Source: CAZUWH01 sp964624075
GTDB lineage: Bacteria; Pseudomonadota; Alphaproteobacteria; Rhodospirillales; Rhodospirillaceae
Length of the DNA stretch: 64,000 nucleotides
Direction of reading: 5' to 3'
NCBI GenBank assembly: GCA_964624075.1
Contig: CAZUWH010000001.1
Coordinates: 203,605-267,604 of the forward strand
Shown: positions 39,051-46,917 of the stretch, in pieces
Position numbering within the stretch: position 1 is the stretch's first letter
Layout: each line of letters opens with the position of its first letter
The notes under the pieces: generated by a model
The model's input: only the letters and a program-made list of their open reading frames with translations
The model's database searches: none
Told to the model about the DNA's origin: nothing
Program-made: the position numbers and the translations under genes

Positions 39051-39548
39051 ATGCCATTTTATGAAACTGTTTTCATCCTGCGCCAGGATGCCTCGACCCA
39101 GCAGGTTGAAAACCTGACGGACCAGTTTATTGCCCTCATCAGCGCGCAAGGGGGGCGAATCGGTAAGCGTGAAAGTTGGGGCCTGCGCAATCTGGCCTAT
39201 CGGATTAAGAAGAATCGCAAAGGGCACTATGTCCTCTTCACTATCGACGCCCTGCCGGAAGCCATTCTCGAAATGGAGCGGCAGATGCGTATCAACGAAG
39301 ATGTGTTGCGCTATCTGACGGTCAGGACCGACAAGCTCGACGATCAGCCATCGCCGATTCTGCAAAATCGCGGCGGACGGGAGGGTGAACGGGGCCGATT
39401 CGGACGTGAACGTGAAGGAGGTGGGCGATTCGGCCGGGAACGTCGGGGAAGCGAACGCGGTGGCGAACGTGACGGCGATCGCGGGAGTGAACGAAGTTCT
39501 GACCGTGGCGAAGGTTGCAGTGACAAGTCCAGCGAGGGAGATGCGTGA
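39051..39548 (+). CDS. rpsF: 30S ribosomal protein S6 with Arg/Gly/Glu-rich tail
   Basis: The normal S6 fold fills residues 1-100 (MPFYETVFILRQDASTQQVE at the start, YRIKKNRKGHYVLF, then MERQMRINEDVLRYLTVR). It continues into a 60-residue low-complexity tail rich in Arg, Gly, Glu and Asp (RFGRERE, RGSERGG, RGSERSS). Long charged S6 tails occur in many alphaproteobacteria. The ATG at 39051 is preceded by GAGGGGTGCAAGT; the longer open frame from 38958 was rejected. Its stop overlaps the rpsR start by one base. Confidence 0.96.
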   Translation: MPFYETVFILRQDASTQQVENLTDQFIALISAQGGRIGKRESWGLRNLAYRIKKNRKGHYVLFTIDALPEAILEMERQMRINEDVLRYLTVRTDKLDDQPSPILQNRGGREGERGRFGREREGGGRFGRERRGSERGGERDGDRGSERSSDRGEGCSDKSSEGDA

Positions 39549-39781
39549 TGCCGGTTCCACGTCGCCCCTTTTTCCGCCGCCGCAAAACCTGCCCGTTCTC
39601 GGGAGCGGAGGCGCCGCGGATCGATTACAAGGATGTGCGGCTGCTCCAGCGTTATATCTCCGAACGAGGCAAGATCGTTCCGAGCCGAATCACGGCGGTA
39701 TCAGCCAAGAAGCAGCGAGAGTTGGCCCGCGCCATCAAGCGCGCCCGCTATCTGGCTCTTCTGCCCTATGTGATCAGCTAG
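39548..39781 (+). CDS. rpsR: 30S ribosomal protein S18
   Basis: A 77-residue basic protein. Conserved regions are RRRKTCPF, IDYKDVRLLQRYISERGKI and RELARAIKRARYLALLPYV, the last being the rRNA- and S6-binding helix. The start at 39548 overlaps the rpsF stop (TGATG). The order S6-S18-L9 is conserved across bacteria. Confidence 0.97.
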   Translation: MPVPRRPFFRRRKTCPFSGAEAPRIDYKDVRLLQRYISERGKIVPSRITAVSAKKQRELARAIKRARYLALLPYVIS

Positions 39782-39960
39782 GGCGGGGAGACAGCCGTCG
39801 AGCCGTTTGCCGTATCGTGCGGTAGCGTGCTCCGGCTGTCTCAAGAGTGCGAAGCGGGAGCGCGGAAGATCTTCCAAGCGTCTGGTCTTGCACGGAGGGG
39901 AGCCGAGTCTGCGACAGAAATGCCGACAGGCATAAGGGTGCGGCTATGGGAGGGAAAGGA

Positions 39961-40482
39961 ATGGAAGTCGTTTTGCTTGAGCGGGTCGAAAAACTTGGCC
40001 AGATGGGAGATGTGGTCAAGGTCCGCCCCGGTTATGCCCGCAATTATCTGTTGCCGCAACGGAAGGCCATGCGTGCGACCAAGGAGAACCTGGCATATTT
40101 CCAGCAGCAGCGTACCCAGCTCGAAGCCATCAATCTGAGGCACCGCGAGGAGGCTATGGCAGTCGCCGCCAAAATGGATGGGCTGGTGCTGTTCATCGTT
40201 CGTCAGGCTGGCGAAAGCGGACAGCTTTATGGTTCGGTGGCAACCCGCGACATCGCCGAAGTCGTCACGACAGCCGGGTTTACCTTGCAGCGCAGCCAGG
40301 TACAATTGAGCAAGGCTATCAAAACCCTTGGCAAAACAGATGTGCGCATTTCTCTGCATCCTGAGGTGGCTGTCACGGTGACCATCATCGTAGTTCGTTC
40401 CGTCGAAGAGGCCAATGCTGGCCGCAAGCGTGAATCACCTCCTGCAGATGACAGCGCAGTAGAGGCCGTGAAAGAAGGCTGA
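39961..40482 (+). CDS. rplI: 50S ribosomal protein L9
   Basis: A 173-residue L9 with an N-terminal rRNA-binding domain (MEVVLLERVEKLGQMGDVVK, NYLLPQRKAM) and the long connecting helix, followed by the C-terminal domain (LYGSVATRDIAEVV). The tail is slightly extended (DDSAVEAVKEG). The ATG at 39961 is favoured by GGAGGGAAAGGA-like sequence just upstream. It is the third gene of the operon, 179 bp after rpsR. Confidence 0.96.
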   Translation: MEVVLLERVEKLGQMGDVVKVRPGYARNYLLPQRKAMRATKENLAYFQQQRTQLEAINLRHREEAMAVAAKMDGLVLFIVRQAGESGQLYGSVATRDIAEVVTTAGFTLQRSQVQLSKAIKTLGKTDVRISLHPEVAVTVTIIVVRSVEEANAGRKRESPPADDSAVEAVKEG

Positions 40483-40554
40483 AAACAGACAACCAGGAAG
40501 GAAAGTGATCCAACCCGAGTGTCTAACCCGATTGCCTCCCGCGCCTTGAAGTCT

Positions 40555-41190
40555 TCATATCTCCGGAAAGGCGCACAGATCGCGCACGATGCACTGTGCG
40601 CATGCGGGCTTGCGGGCCTTGCAGACGTAACGGCCATGCAGAATCAGCCAGTGATGCGCATACTGTCGATAATGATTCGGGACGATAGAATCCAATTGTT
40701 TCTCTACTTCAAGCGGAGTCCGCCCCTGTGCCAGGCACGAACGATTACAGACTCTGAAGACATGTGTATCAACAGCGATGGTCGGCTGTCCGAAGGCGAC
40801 GTTCAGCACCACGTTGGCGCTCTTGCGGCCGACCCCTGGCAGTTCCTCCAGGGCAACACGATCGGCTGGGACCTTCCCCTCATGACGTGCGACCAAAACG
40901 CGGGACAAGGCCACGATGTGACGGGCCTTGCTGTTGAACAGGCCGATGGTCCTGATATATGTTTTCAGCCCCTCCTCGCCCAGGGCCAGCATCCTAGCCG
41001 GTGTATCGGCAACGGCAAACAGTGCGCCCGTTACCTGGTTCACGCTCCTATCTGTGGCCTGCAATGACAGAACTACCGCCACGAGCATGGTATAGGGACT
41101 ATGAAAGACGAGCTCGCTCTTCGGTGCAGGATTGGCCGCAGCAAGGCGGCTGAAAAACGCCTCACCCCGTGATGCCTCTACCACTCTCAC
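40555..41190 (-). CDS. nth: Endonuclease III
   Basis: DNA glycosylase/AP lyase for oxidised pyrimidines (211 residues). The helix-hairpin-helix is LPGVGRKSANVVLN with catalytic Lys123 and Asp141 in AVDTHVFRV. The 4Fe-4S cluster ligands are Cys190, Cys197, Cys200 and Cys206, in the usual C-X6-C-X2-C-X5-C spacing. It is convergent with rplI. An upstream in-frame start is not evident; the GTG/ATG at 41190 fits. Confidence 0.96.
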   Translation of the reverse strand: MRVVEASRGEAFFSRLAAANPAPKSELVFHSPYTMLVAVVLSLQATDRSVNQVTGALFAVADTPARMLALGEEGLKTYIRTIGLFNSKARHIVALSRVLVARHEGKVPADRVALEELPGVGRKSANVVLNVAFGQPTIAVDTHVFRVCNRSCLAQGRTPLEVEKQLDSIVPNHYRQYAHHWLILHGRYVCKARKPACAQCIVRDLCAFPEI

Positions 41191-41246
41191 GTTTCCTGTA
41201 CTTTCTGGGCTTCTGAAGCGGCACCCCGATCCCCCCTCCTGCTACT

Positions 41247-41372
41247 TCAACCCTGGCGGGCCTTGTAGCGCGGGTGCCTCTTATTGATGATATAGACACG
41301 TCCCTTGCGACGCACCACATGACAATCCTTTTCCCGCTCCTTGGCCGAGCGCAACGAATTCCGAACCTTCAT
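41247..41372 (-). CDS. rpmJ: 50S ribosomal protein L36
   Basis: A 41-residue protein: MKVRNSLRSAKEREKDCHVV then RRKGRVYIINKRHPRYKARQ and a final G. This is the zinc-free form of L36: only one Cys (Cys17) remains of the usual C-X2-C..H set. It fits the isolated rpmJ seen in alphaproteobacteria. It is transcribed alone, from a consensus promoter 40-70 bp upstream, and an AAGGA box lies about 11 bp before the ATG. Confidence 0.93.
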   Translation of the reverse strand: MKVRNSLRSAKEREKDCHVVRRKGRVYIINKRHPRYKARQG

Positions 41373-41413
41373 GAAACCAGATTCCTTCTTTTTTTGCCAG
41401 CGACAAAGCTAGC

Positions 41414-41442
41414 ACCATATGGGTGCCACCCGTTTCTGTCAA
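41414..41442 (-). promoter_or_regulatory. Sigma-70-type promoter of rpmJ
   Basis: Minus strand: TTGACA (41437-41442), 17-bp spacer, TATGGT (41414-41419). About 40 bp upstream of the rpmJ start codon. Confidence 0.7.
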
Positions 41443-41530
41443 CCATGACACGGCGGATCAGCAATCTAGGACGGCAAGCCCTCCCCCGATCCAAGGGGGA
41501 GGAGGTCTTCCCTCCAGGAGGAGGGGAGTG

Positions 41531-41582
41531 CAGGGGTGCCTCTTCTGCAAATCAGTGTCATTCCCATAATGAGAATCACTGC
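41531..41582 (+). repeat. Palindromic repeat family A, copy 1
   Basis: Shares TGCCTCTTCTGCAAATCAG and, after it, a near-palindrome CAGTGTCATTCCC-ATAAT-GAGAATCACTG with copies at 45947 and 63726. Forward translation gives MPLLQISVIPIMRIT, a reading also preserved in the other copies. It is not part of a known gene. Confidence 0.8.
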
Positions 41583-41721
41583 GGCGGGATCAGCGGCTGT
41601 TTGGGAGGGGAGGGGGGCGTCTTCACCTGTATTTCGTTTCATATTTTCATGGAGGCATGAAAGACAACGTGTGAGGAAACCAGAGGTTCCCTCACACCAC
41701 CTTCAAGTTCTTGCCGTGATG

Positions 41722-42144
41722 TCAGCCAACGATTTCGATCTCGGCGAAGAAGAAGGCGACTTCCCGTCTAGCCGTTTCAGGCGAGTCTGAGCCATGCACC
41801 GAATTGGCCTCGACATTCTCGGCAAAGGTGGCACGAATGGTCCCCGCTGCGGCGTTGGCCGGATTGGTGGCCCCCATCACCTCGCGATAGCGGGCAATGG
41901 CATTTTCGCCTTCTAGCACCTGAACGACCACCGGCCCTGAGGTCATGAATTCGACCAGAGCATTGAAAAACGATCGTTCCCGATGCACGTCATAGAACAG
42001 GCGCGCCATTTCAGTCAACAGGCGAATGCGCTTCTGGGCGATGATGCGCAGGCTGGCTTCCTCGATCATGGCATTGATCTTGCCCGTCAAGTTGCGGCGC
42101 GTTGCATCGGGCTTGATAATGGAAAGCGTGTGCTCGATAGGCAT
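41722..42144 (-). CDS. ndk: Nucleoside diphosphate kinase
   Basis: Exchanges gamma-phosphates between nucleoside tri- and diphosphates (140 residues). MPIEHTLSIIKPDATRRNLT is at the N-terminus and the phosphorylated His117 is in ANSVHGSDS. The long open frame extends to 42387, but homology begins at the ATG at 42144, so the upstream part is leader. Confidence 0.97.
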   Translation of the reverse strand: MPIEHTLSIIKPDATRRNLTGKINAMIEEASLRIIAQKRIRLLTEMARLFYDVHRERSFFNALVEFMTSGPVVVQVLEGENAIARYREVMGATNPANAAAGTIRATFAENVEANSVHGSDSPETARREVAFFFAEIEIVG

Positions 42145-42499
42145 CGCGTGGTTCTCTCTTGCTATTGCCCTGTCTTGTCCTACCAGAGAACGACTCCTTG
42201 CAAAGGATTCCCGTGTCTCGGACTTCGAAAAAAGCACACGGTCCCCTTCCGGTGGTTTCCGCGCGCAAACGGGGCGGGTTATAGACCGGAATGGCCAAAG
42301 AGGCAAGACTAATGGAAGTGAGACTCGGGACAATCGGGTGAGGGAATATAGACTTGCGGTCAGGCGTGGCCCGGAAATGAGGTTCATGAGGGATTAAAGA
42401 TTAATTTCTTGATTGATTCAATATACTATACTAGCTAGCGCGAGCCGGGATTGATGCGCGTGAGCGTGGTTGCTTGTAGAATCGTGGCAGATACGAAAC

Positions 42500-42922
42500 A
42501 TGATGAAACAGGCCCAGGAAACATTGACCGTCCTGACAACGGGAGAAGGCTTTTTCGACATCACCCGTGATATAACCACCTGGGTGGAGCGGCAGGACGT
42601 CCATACCGGTCTGCTGACCCTGTTCAGCCAGCATACCTCGGCTGGTCTGACCATTCAGGAAAATGCCGATCCCGATGTAATAAAGGATCTTGAAACCTTT
42701 TTCAAACGCCTGGTGCCGGAGGCACAACAGCTTTACCGCCACACCATCGAAGGACCGGACGACATGCCGGCTCATATCAGGACCATGCTGACCGGCATTC
42801 ATCTCTCTATCCCCGTTCGCGACAGGCATCCGGTTCTGGGAATTTGGCAGGGGATCTATCTTGCTGAATGCCGCCAACGCCCGCACACCCGCCGTATCGT
42901 CATGCATCTGGTCGGGCTTTGA
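42500..42922 (+). CDS. YjbQ family protein (secondary thiamine-phosphate synthase, UPF0047)
   Basis: A 140-residue protein of the YjbQ family. Visible are GEGFFDITRDITTWV, LFSQHTSAGLTIQENADPDV (the conserved HTSAxLxIxEN motif with a metal/phosphate-binding His) and the C-terminal LGIWQGIYLAECR ... RRIVMHLVGL. E. coli YjbQ has weak thiamine-phosphate synthase activity, but the physiological role is unclear. ATGs at 42500 and 42503 are both possible; the former is used. A TATACT-like box and AT-rich DNA lie 60-80 bp upstream. Confidence 0.85.
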   Translation: MMKQAQETLTVLTTGEGFFDITRDITTWVERQDVHTGLLTLFSQHTSAGLTIQENADPDVIKDLETFFKRLVPEAQQLYRHTIEGPDDMPAHIRTMLTGIHLSIPVRDRHPVLGIWQGIYLAECRQRPHTRRIVMHLVGL

Positions 42923-42974
42923 GAAGAAAAGGGCAGGCAGGTGCCGTCGGATGGCGCAGGTAATGATCCGGTGG

Positions 42975-44426
42975 TCAATGCGCGATCACCTGGGTGGTAT
43001 CTGCGACGTAGCTTTTGAAACGGGTCAGTTCCTGTGCCGTTAGACGAACCGGTACCACGAGATCACTCTTATTCATGGGGTTGACCTGGCGATTGTCAAC
43101 CAGCACCTCGTAATAAAGGTGCGGCCCGGTTGCAAGACCAGTCATGCCGACATAGCCGATCGGCTGTCCCTTTTTCACCCGTTGGCCTTTCTTCAGGTGA
43201 GGCGCGAATCCATCCAGATGGGCGTAGGCAGTCGAAAGAACATCGCTATGGCGAAGGCGGATATAGAGACCGTAGTTGCCACGCCGGCCCATGTCCTCGA
43301 CTACGCCATCAGTGGCCGCAAGGGTGCGTGTTCCCCGCGGCGCGCGGTAGTCCACGCCGCGGTGGAATCGTTTGTTGCCCAGAACGGGATGGATACGCCA
43401 GCCCCAGCCCGAGCTGATTTCGACCACATGATCAATAGGTGTGCGCAGATCGACCAAGGCTACGCCCCGTCCCTCTTCGTCGAGGTAGGCGACCTTGGTC
43501 TCACTCAGAGGAAAGCGGTAGAGACGATGCTCGCGCCCTTTATCATGCAGTGCAGCGAACCGCAGGACCGATTCTCCCTCTCCAGGACTCTCATAGACGA
43601 TTGTCAGGGTGGCCTGGCGACTCGGCCTGACCGGAAGAACAGGAACCACCGCCGTCTTTACCTCCTGCACGACCGGGGCAGGGAAACCCACGAGAGAACG
43701 GTCCAGGCCCCGGTCCAGGGAGAGAACACGGCGATGCAGCTTTCCTTCCCGGTCGGGGAGACCACGCACGAAACGGCCATCGGGCGTGCGCCAGAAGGTG
43801 AGGCGGGGGCCATCGGGAATACGGAGCGCAAGTGTGGCCATCTGCTGTTTTCCACCCCGATCCGCCCCATGCAGAACCATCAGGGCATCACCAGGACGGA
43901 CGCGGCGGGCATCCATCGCACCGGCCAGCACCTGGGCAATGGCGTTGGCATCATTGATTGATACGCCATGCTGTTTCAGCATACCGACGACGGTATCTCC
44001 TTTGCCAAGAATCAACTGCTCATATGCCATAACCATGCTATCTTCTCGTGTTGTCATGGGATCGCACGTATGAACGGCATGCCGGACGGCTTGCGGCGGG
44101 TGGGGCGGAAGGGGGACCCGACGTGCCGTTTGCGCGCCTTTTACGGCTGCGGCCTTTGTCTCTTTCAGGTCTTTCATATCCGTCGCAGCGTGAGGAGAGG
44201 ACTTTGGTGTGGCGAGGAAGGTGGGCCTGGGAAGGGGCAGAGGGATGTTGGGAGGTGGAGCGTCACGGGCAGGGGAGGGGAGAGCCCAGGCCGTGCCGCC
44301 CTCAACCATGCCCGCGCCCAGACCTGCGATCATGATCGACAGCGCCTTGAGCAGCATTGTATTCCTGGTGTTCTTGGTCTTCTTGGTGTTCCTGTCGCTC
44401 TTTGTTCCCTTGTTTCGAAAGAGCAT
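42975..44426 (-). CDS. M23-family peptidase (MepM/LytM-like) with an altered metal motif
   Basis: A 483-residue exported peptidoglycan endopeptidase candidate. A basic N-terminus is followed by a hydrophobic signal (KALSIMIAGLGAGMVEGGTA), then a proline-rich linker. Next come a LysM-like/OapA-like region (ILGKGDTVVGMLKQHGVS) and the M23 domain from about 340. H355 and D359 in FHRGVDYRAPRGT form the HxxxD half of the zinc site. The second half reads GPHLYYEV (His436, Tyr438) where family members normally have HLH, so the third zinc ligand is Tyr. Activity may be lost or altered; DipM- or EnvC-like activator proteins also lack ligands. An internal ATG at 44357 is an alternative start. It has its own promoter. 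Confidence 0.85.
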   Translation of the reverse strand: MLFRNKGTKSDRNTKKTKNTRNTMLLKALSIMIAGLGAGMVEGGTAWALPSPARDAPPPNIPLPLPRPTFLATPKSSPHAATDMKDLKETKAAAVKGAQTARRVPLPPHPPQAVRHAVHTCDPMTTREDSMVMAYEQLILGKGDTVVGMLKQHGVSINDANAIAQVLAGAMDARRVRPGDALMVLHGADRGGKQQMATLALRIPDGPRLTFWRTPDGRFVRGLPDREGKLHRRVLSLDRGLDRSLVGFPAPVVQEVKTAVVPVLPVRPSRQATLTIVYESPGEGESVLRFAALHDKGREHRLYRFPLSETKVAYLDEEGRGVALVDLRTPIDHVVEISSGWGWRIHPVLGNKRFHRGVDYRAPRGTRTLAATDGVVEDMGRRGNYGLYIRLRHSDVLSTAYAHLDGFAPHLKKGQRVKKGQPIGYVGMTGLATGPHLYYEVLVDNRQVNPMNKSDLVVPVRLTAQELTRFKSYVADTTQVIAH

Positions 44427-44468
44427 ATGCCTCCCTTTCCGCAGAAATATGCGCCTTGTGTCACACGG

Positions 44469-44497
44469 CTATAACCTCCAGGCCAGTCGGTTGTCAA
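44469..44497 (-). promoter_or_regulatory. Consensus sigma-70-type promoter of the M23 gene
   Basis: Minus strand: TTGACA (44492-44497), exact 17-bp spacer, TTATAG (44469-44474), about 45 bp before the start codon at 44426. It implies transcription separate from purC, which ends 160 bp upstream. Confidence 0.7.
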
Positions 44498-44659
44498 ACC
44501 GCGTTTCGCCATTGCAGAGATTCTTTGTAGGAATGTTACACTTTCCTTGTTGGCTTTTGCGCTACGCGGCGCGCTGCGACGGTGGGCGTTTGCGCGTGTG
44601 TCATGCGTGAGGCTTGTTGGTATTGTGGCTTGATGTACCAAGGCGACCGAGCATCGCTG

Positions 44660-45643
44660 TCAGCTTCCGAGGCAGGCCCGATAGCGTTCGATATTGATGC
44701 GGACCCGTGTGGCCAGGGGAGGATCAGCCGGAGGGGGGACGAAGGGGGTGCCCGTCACGATTTCGTACAGACGCATATAGCGGCGCGCAAATTCGACGAC
44801 TGTTTCGGCAGGCAAAGATGGAATCGGCTGGCGATAAGGATCGCAGCGGGCCATTACCCAGGCCCGCGCGAAGTCCTTGTCCAGATTCTCGGGCTTCTCG
44901 CCTCTGGCCATGCGGCCTTCATAACTGTCGGCCAGCCAGTAACGGCTGCTGTCTGGCGTATGGACCTCGTCGGCTACCATCAGCCGGCCATCGCGGGTAA
45001 GACCGAATTCGTACTTGGTATCAACCAGGATCAGGCCATAGCGGCGGGTGATATCCCTGCCCCGGACGAACAGGCGCAGAGCGGCGCTGGCCACCTCTTC
45101 CCACCGGTCAGCCGGGAGCAGGCCACGCGTGACGATATCAGCCGCCGTGATCGGCTCATCATGGCCTCCCCCCTCCGCCTTGGTGGTGGGCGTAATGACC
45201 GGGTGCGGCAGGAGATGATTTTCCTGCAAACCATCGGGAAAGCGGAGACCGTACAGGGTTCGCTCCCCTGTCTTGTATAATGTCCAGAGCGATGTCCTGC
45301 TGGTTCCAGCCATGTAGGCACGGACCACGATCTCAATCGGGAGCATGTCGAGCCGTTCGACCACAACGGCATTGGGGTCAATGGCCGCCCGCACGTGATT
45401 GGCAATGATGTCGGCTGTTTGTTGGAACCAGTACAGTGCCATCTGGTTGAGAATCTGACCCTTGAAGGGAATGCAACCGATGACCCGGTCGAACACGCTG
45501 AGCCGGTCCGTTGCCACCAGAATCCGGCTTCCCTCCGTCAGGTCAAAGGCATCACGCACCTTGCCACTGTAAGAGCAGGGTAGACCCGGCAGCGCGAAGC
45601 CGGCCAGTACCGCATGTTGCTGGATCTCTGCGTCCCCTATCAT
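44660..45643 (-). CDS. purC: Phosphoribosylaminoimidazole-succinocarboxamide synthase
   Basis: Condenses CAIR and aspartate in de novo purine synthesis (327 residues). GKVRDAFDLTEGSRILVATD near the N-terminus, FKGQILNQMALYWFQ, then PIEIVVRAYMAGTSRTSLW and RRYGLILVDTKYEFGLTRD are characteristic. It is the longer SAICAR synthase type (over 300 residues), like plant and yeast enzymes, rather than the ~240-residue E. coli type. The ATG at 45643 fits the usual length; the open frame to 45994 runs through repeat sequence and was rejected. Confidence 0.94.
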   Translation of the reverse strand: MIGDAEIQQHAVLAGFALPGLPCSYSGKVRDAFDLTEGSRILVATDRLSVFDRVIGCIPFKGQILNQMALYWFQQTADIIANHVRAAIDPNAVVVERLDMLPIEIVVRAYMAGTSRTSLWTLYKTGERTLYGLRFPDGLQENHLLPHPVITPTTKAEGGGHDEPITAADIVTRGLLPADRWEEVASAALRLFVRGRDITRRYGLILVDTKYEFGLTRDGRLMVADEVHTPDSSRYWLADSYEGRMARGEKPENLDKDFARAWVMARCDPYRQPIPSLPAETVVEFARRYMRLYEIVTGTPFVPPPADPPLATRVRINIERYRACLGS

Positions 45644-45946
45644 CGGCGAACCTTCTTCCCTTGCCCCCTTGGGAAAGCCTTGGGGAAAAGGAATGGTACA
45701 TTCATCGTCATGCCTGCGCAAGGGCATGACCTCGCTCTCAGCAATTCTCGATATGGACTTTATTCCAAGTCGCCTTGGCAGACTCCACCCCAAAATCCTT
45801 CTCTCCCAAGGGGGCAGATCCCCCCCCCAGGGGAAGGCGTGTTCCCTCTCTGGGGGGGGATGTCTGATGGGGAAAGCAGCGATTCCTCCATACTTCGCCG
45901 GGGCAGACTTGTGTGCATACGGTCGCCTGGAGGGGGAGGAGGGTGT

Positions 45947-45998
45947 GGGGATGCCTCTTCTGCAAATCAGAATTATCCCCATAGTGAAAATCACTGCC
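45947..45998 (+). repeat. Palindromic repeat family A, copy 2
   Basis: ATGCCTCTTCTGCAAATCAG, then the AT-centred near-palindrome AATTATCCCCATAGTGAAAA, then TCACTGCC. Forward translation gives MPLLQIRIIPIVKIT, close to copy 1. Confidence 0.8.
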
Positions 45999-46050
45999 TC
46001 GCTTTCAGGGCATCCTGCCGCAAGGGAGGTACCCCTTCTTTAAGGGTTGC

Positions 46051-46079
46051 GTTGACGGTAGGCAGTGCCTATCGTCAAC
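46051..46079 (+). promoter_or_regulatory. 29-bp hairpin directly upstream of ctrA
   Basis: GTTGACGGTAGGCA and TGCCTATCGTCAAC flank a single G; all 14 positions pair if one G-U is allowed. It lies 36 bp before the ctrA start codon, so it could act as operator, attenuator or leader structure. Confidence 0.6.
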
Positions 46080-46114
46080 TGAACGTTTAAGTTATGGTCG
46101 CCAAAGGATTGCTA

Positions 46115-46852
46115 ATGCGGGTTCTGGTGGTTGAGGATGATCCAACGACGACACAGGTCATCGAACTGGTGCTGCGTCGGGAAGGAATGGTCGTCGATTC
46201 CACGGCTTCCGGCGAGGACGGTCTGGAGATTGCCAAGCTCTATGACTACGATGTCGTGGTGCTTGATTTGATGCTGCCCGACACGGACGGTTATGAAGTG
46301 CTGCGGCGCCTCCGTCAGGCGCGGATCGAGACGCCAGTCATCATTCTGTCTGGACTAGATGGCACCGATAGGAAGGTCAAGGGACTGGGGATCGGTGCAG
46401 ATGACTATTTGACCAAACCATTTGACAACGGCGAGCTGGTGGCTCGCATCCAGGCGGTCGTTCGTCGTTCCAAGGGACATGCCACCTCGGTCATCCAAAC
46501 CGGCCAACTCGTGGTCAATCTAGAACAGCGTACGGCTTCCATTGACGGCAGGCCATTGCATCTGACCGGCAAGGAATATGGTATCATCGAACTGTTGTCA
46601 TTGCGCAAGGGCATGACCCTGACCAAGGAGATGTTCCTGAACCACCTTTACGGCGGCATCGATGAGCCTGAATTTAAGATCATCGATGTTTTCATTTGCA
46701 AGCTGCGCAAGAAGCTGGCGCAGGCGAACGGGGGCGCTAATTACATCGAAACCGTATGGGGCCGTGGTTATGTCCTGCGTGATCCGGAACAGATGGATCG
46801 GAGTGCACCGCAAAAGGGCCGTCGTCAGGTGGAACATGCCAACAAAGTATAG
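46115..46852 (+). CDS. ctrA: Cell-cycle response regulator CtrA
   Basis: An OmpR-type response regulator (245 residues). Receiver: VEDDPTTTQ (acidic pair Asp8, Asp9), phospho-acceptor Asp51 in VVVLDLMLPDTDGYE, KPF at the end of the domain. The DNA-binding winged helix carries the segments diagnostic of CtrA: LTGKEYGIIELLSLRKGMTL, TKEMFLNHLYGGIDEPE and FKIIDVFICKLRKKL. The ATG at 46115 follows AAGGATTGCTA, a good ribosome-binding region, so the seven extra residues from 46094 are omitted. CtrA controls cell division, chemotaxis and flagellar genes in alphaproteobacteria. The C-terminal ~20 residues are basic (GRRQVEHANKV). Confidence 0.94.
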   Translation: MRVLVVEDDPTTTQVIELVLRREGMVVDSTASGEDGLEIAKLYDYDVVVLDLMLPDTDGYEVLRRLRQARIETPVIILSGLDGTDRKVKGLGIGADDYLTKPFDNGELVARIQAVVRRSKGHATSVIQTGQLVVNLEQRTASIDGRPLHLTGKEYGIIELLSLRKGMTLTKEMFLNHLYGGIDEPEFKIIDVFICKLRKKLAQANGGANYIETVWGRGYVLRDPEQMDRSAPQKGRRQVEHANKV

Positions 46853-46917
46853 TCTCGGCACACGCGATATCTGCCCACCTTCCTGTGAAGCGCGGCTTTC
46901 CCTGCGCCTCCCTGCCT

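Larger units (their letters stand above)
41373..41721. other. Intergenic region between rpmJ and ndk
   Basis: No gene. It contains the rpmJ promoter, a G/C-rich segment at 41481-41525 resembling those at 12172-12336, and one copy of repeat family A. Confidence 0.5.
45644..46114. other. Intergenic region between purC and ctrA
   Basis: No gene. It holds a C-tract/G-tract segment (about 45815-45870), repeat family A copy 2, a 29-bp hairpin and AT-rich DNA just before ctrA. Two TTAAG sequences (near 46040 and 46087) resemble half-sites of the TTAA-N7-TTAA motif bound by CtrA in Caulobacter, but neither is paired at the right spacing. Confidence 0.5.

Noticed and set aside
45644..45994. N-terminal extension of purC
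   Set aside because: It translates repeat family A and G/C-rich sequence, and normal PurC length is reached from 45643.
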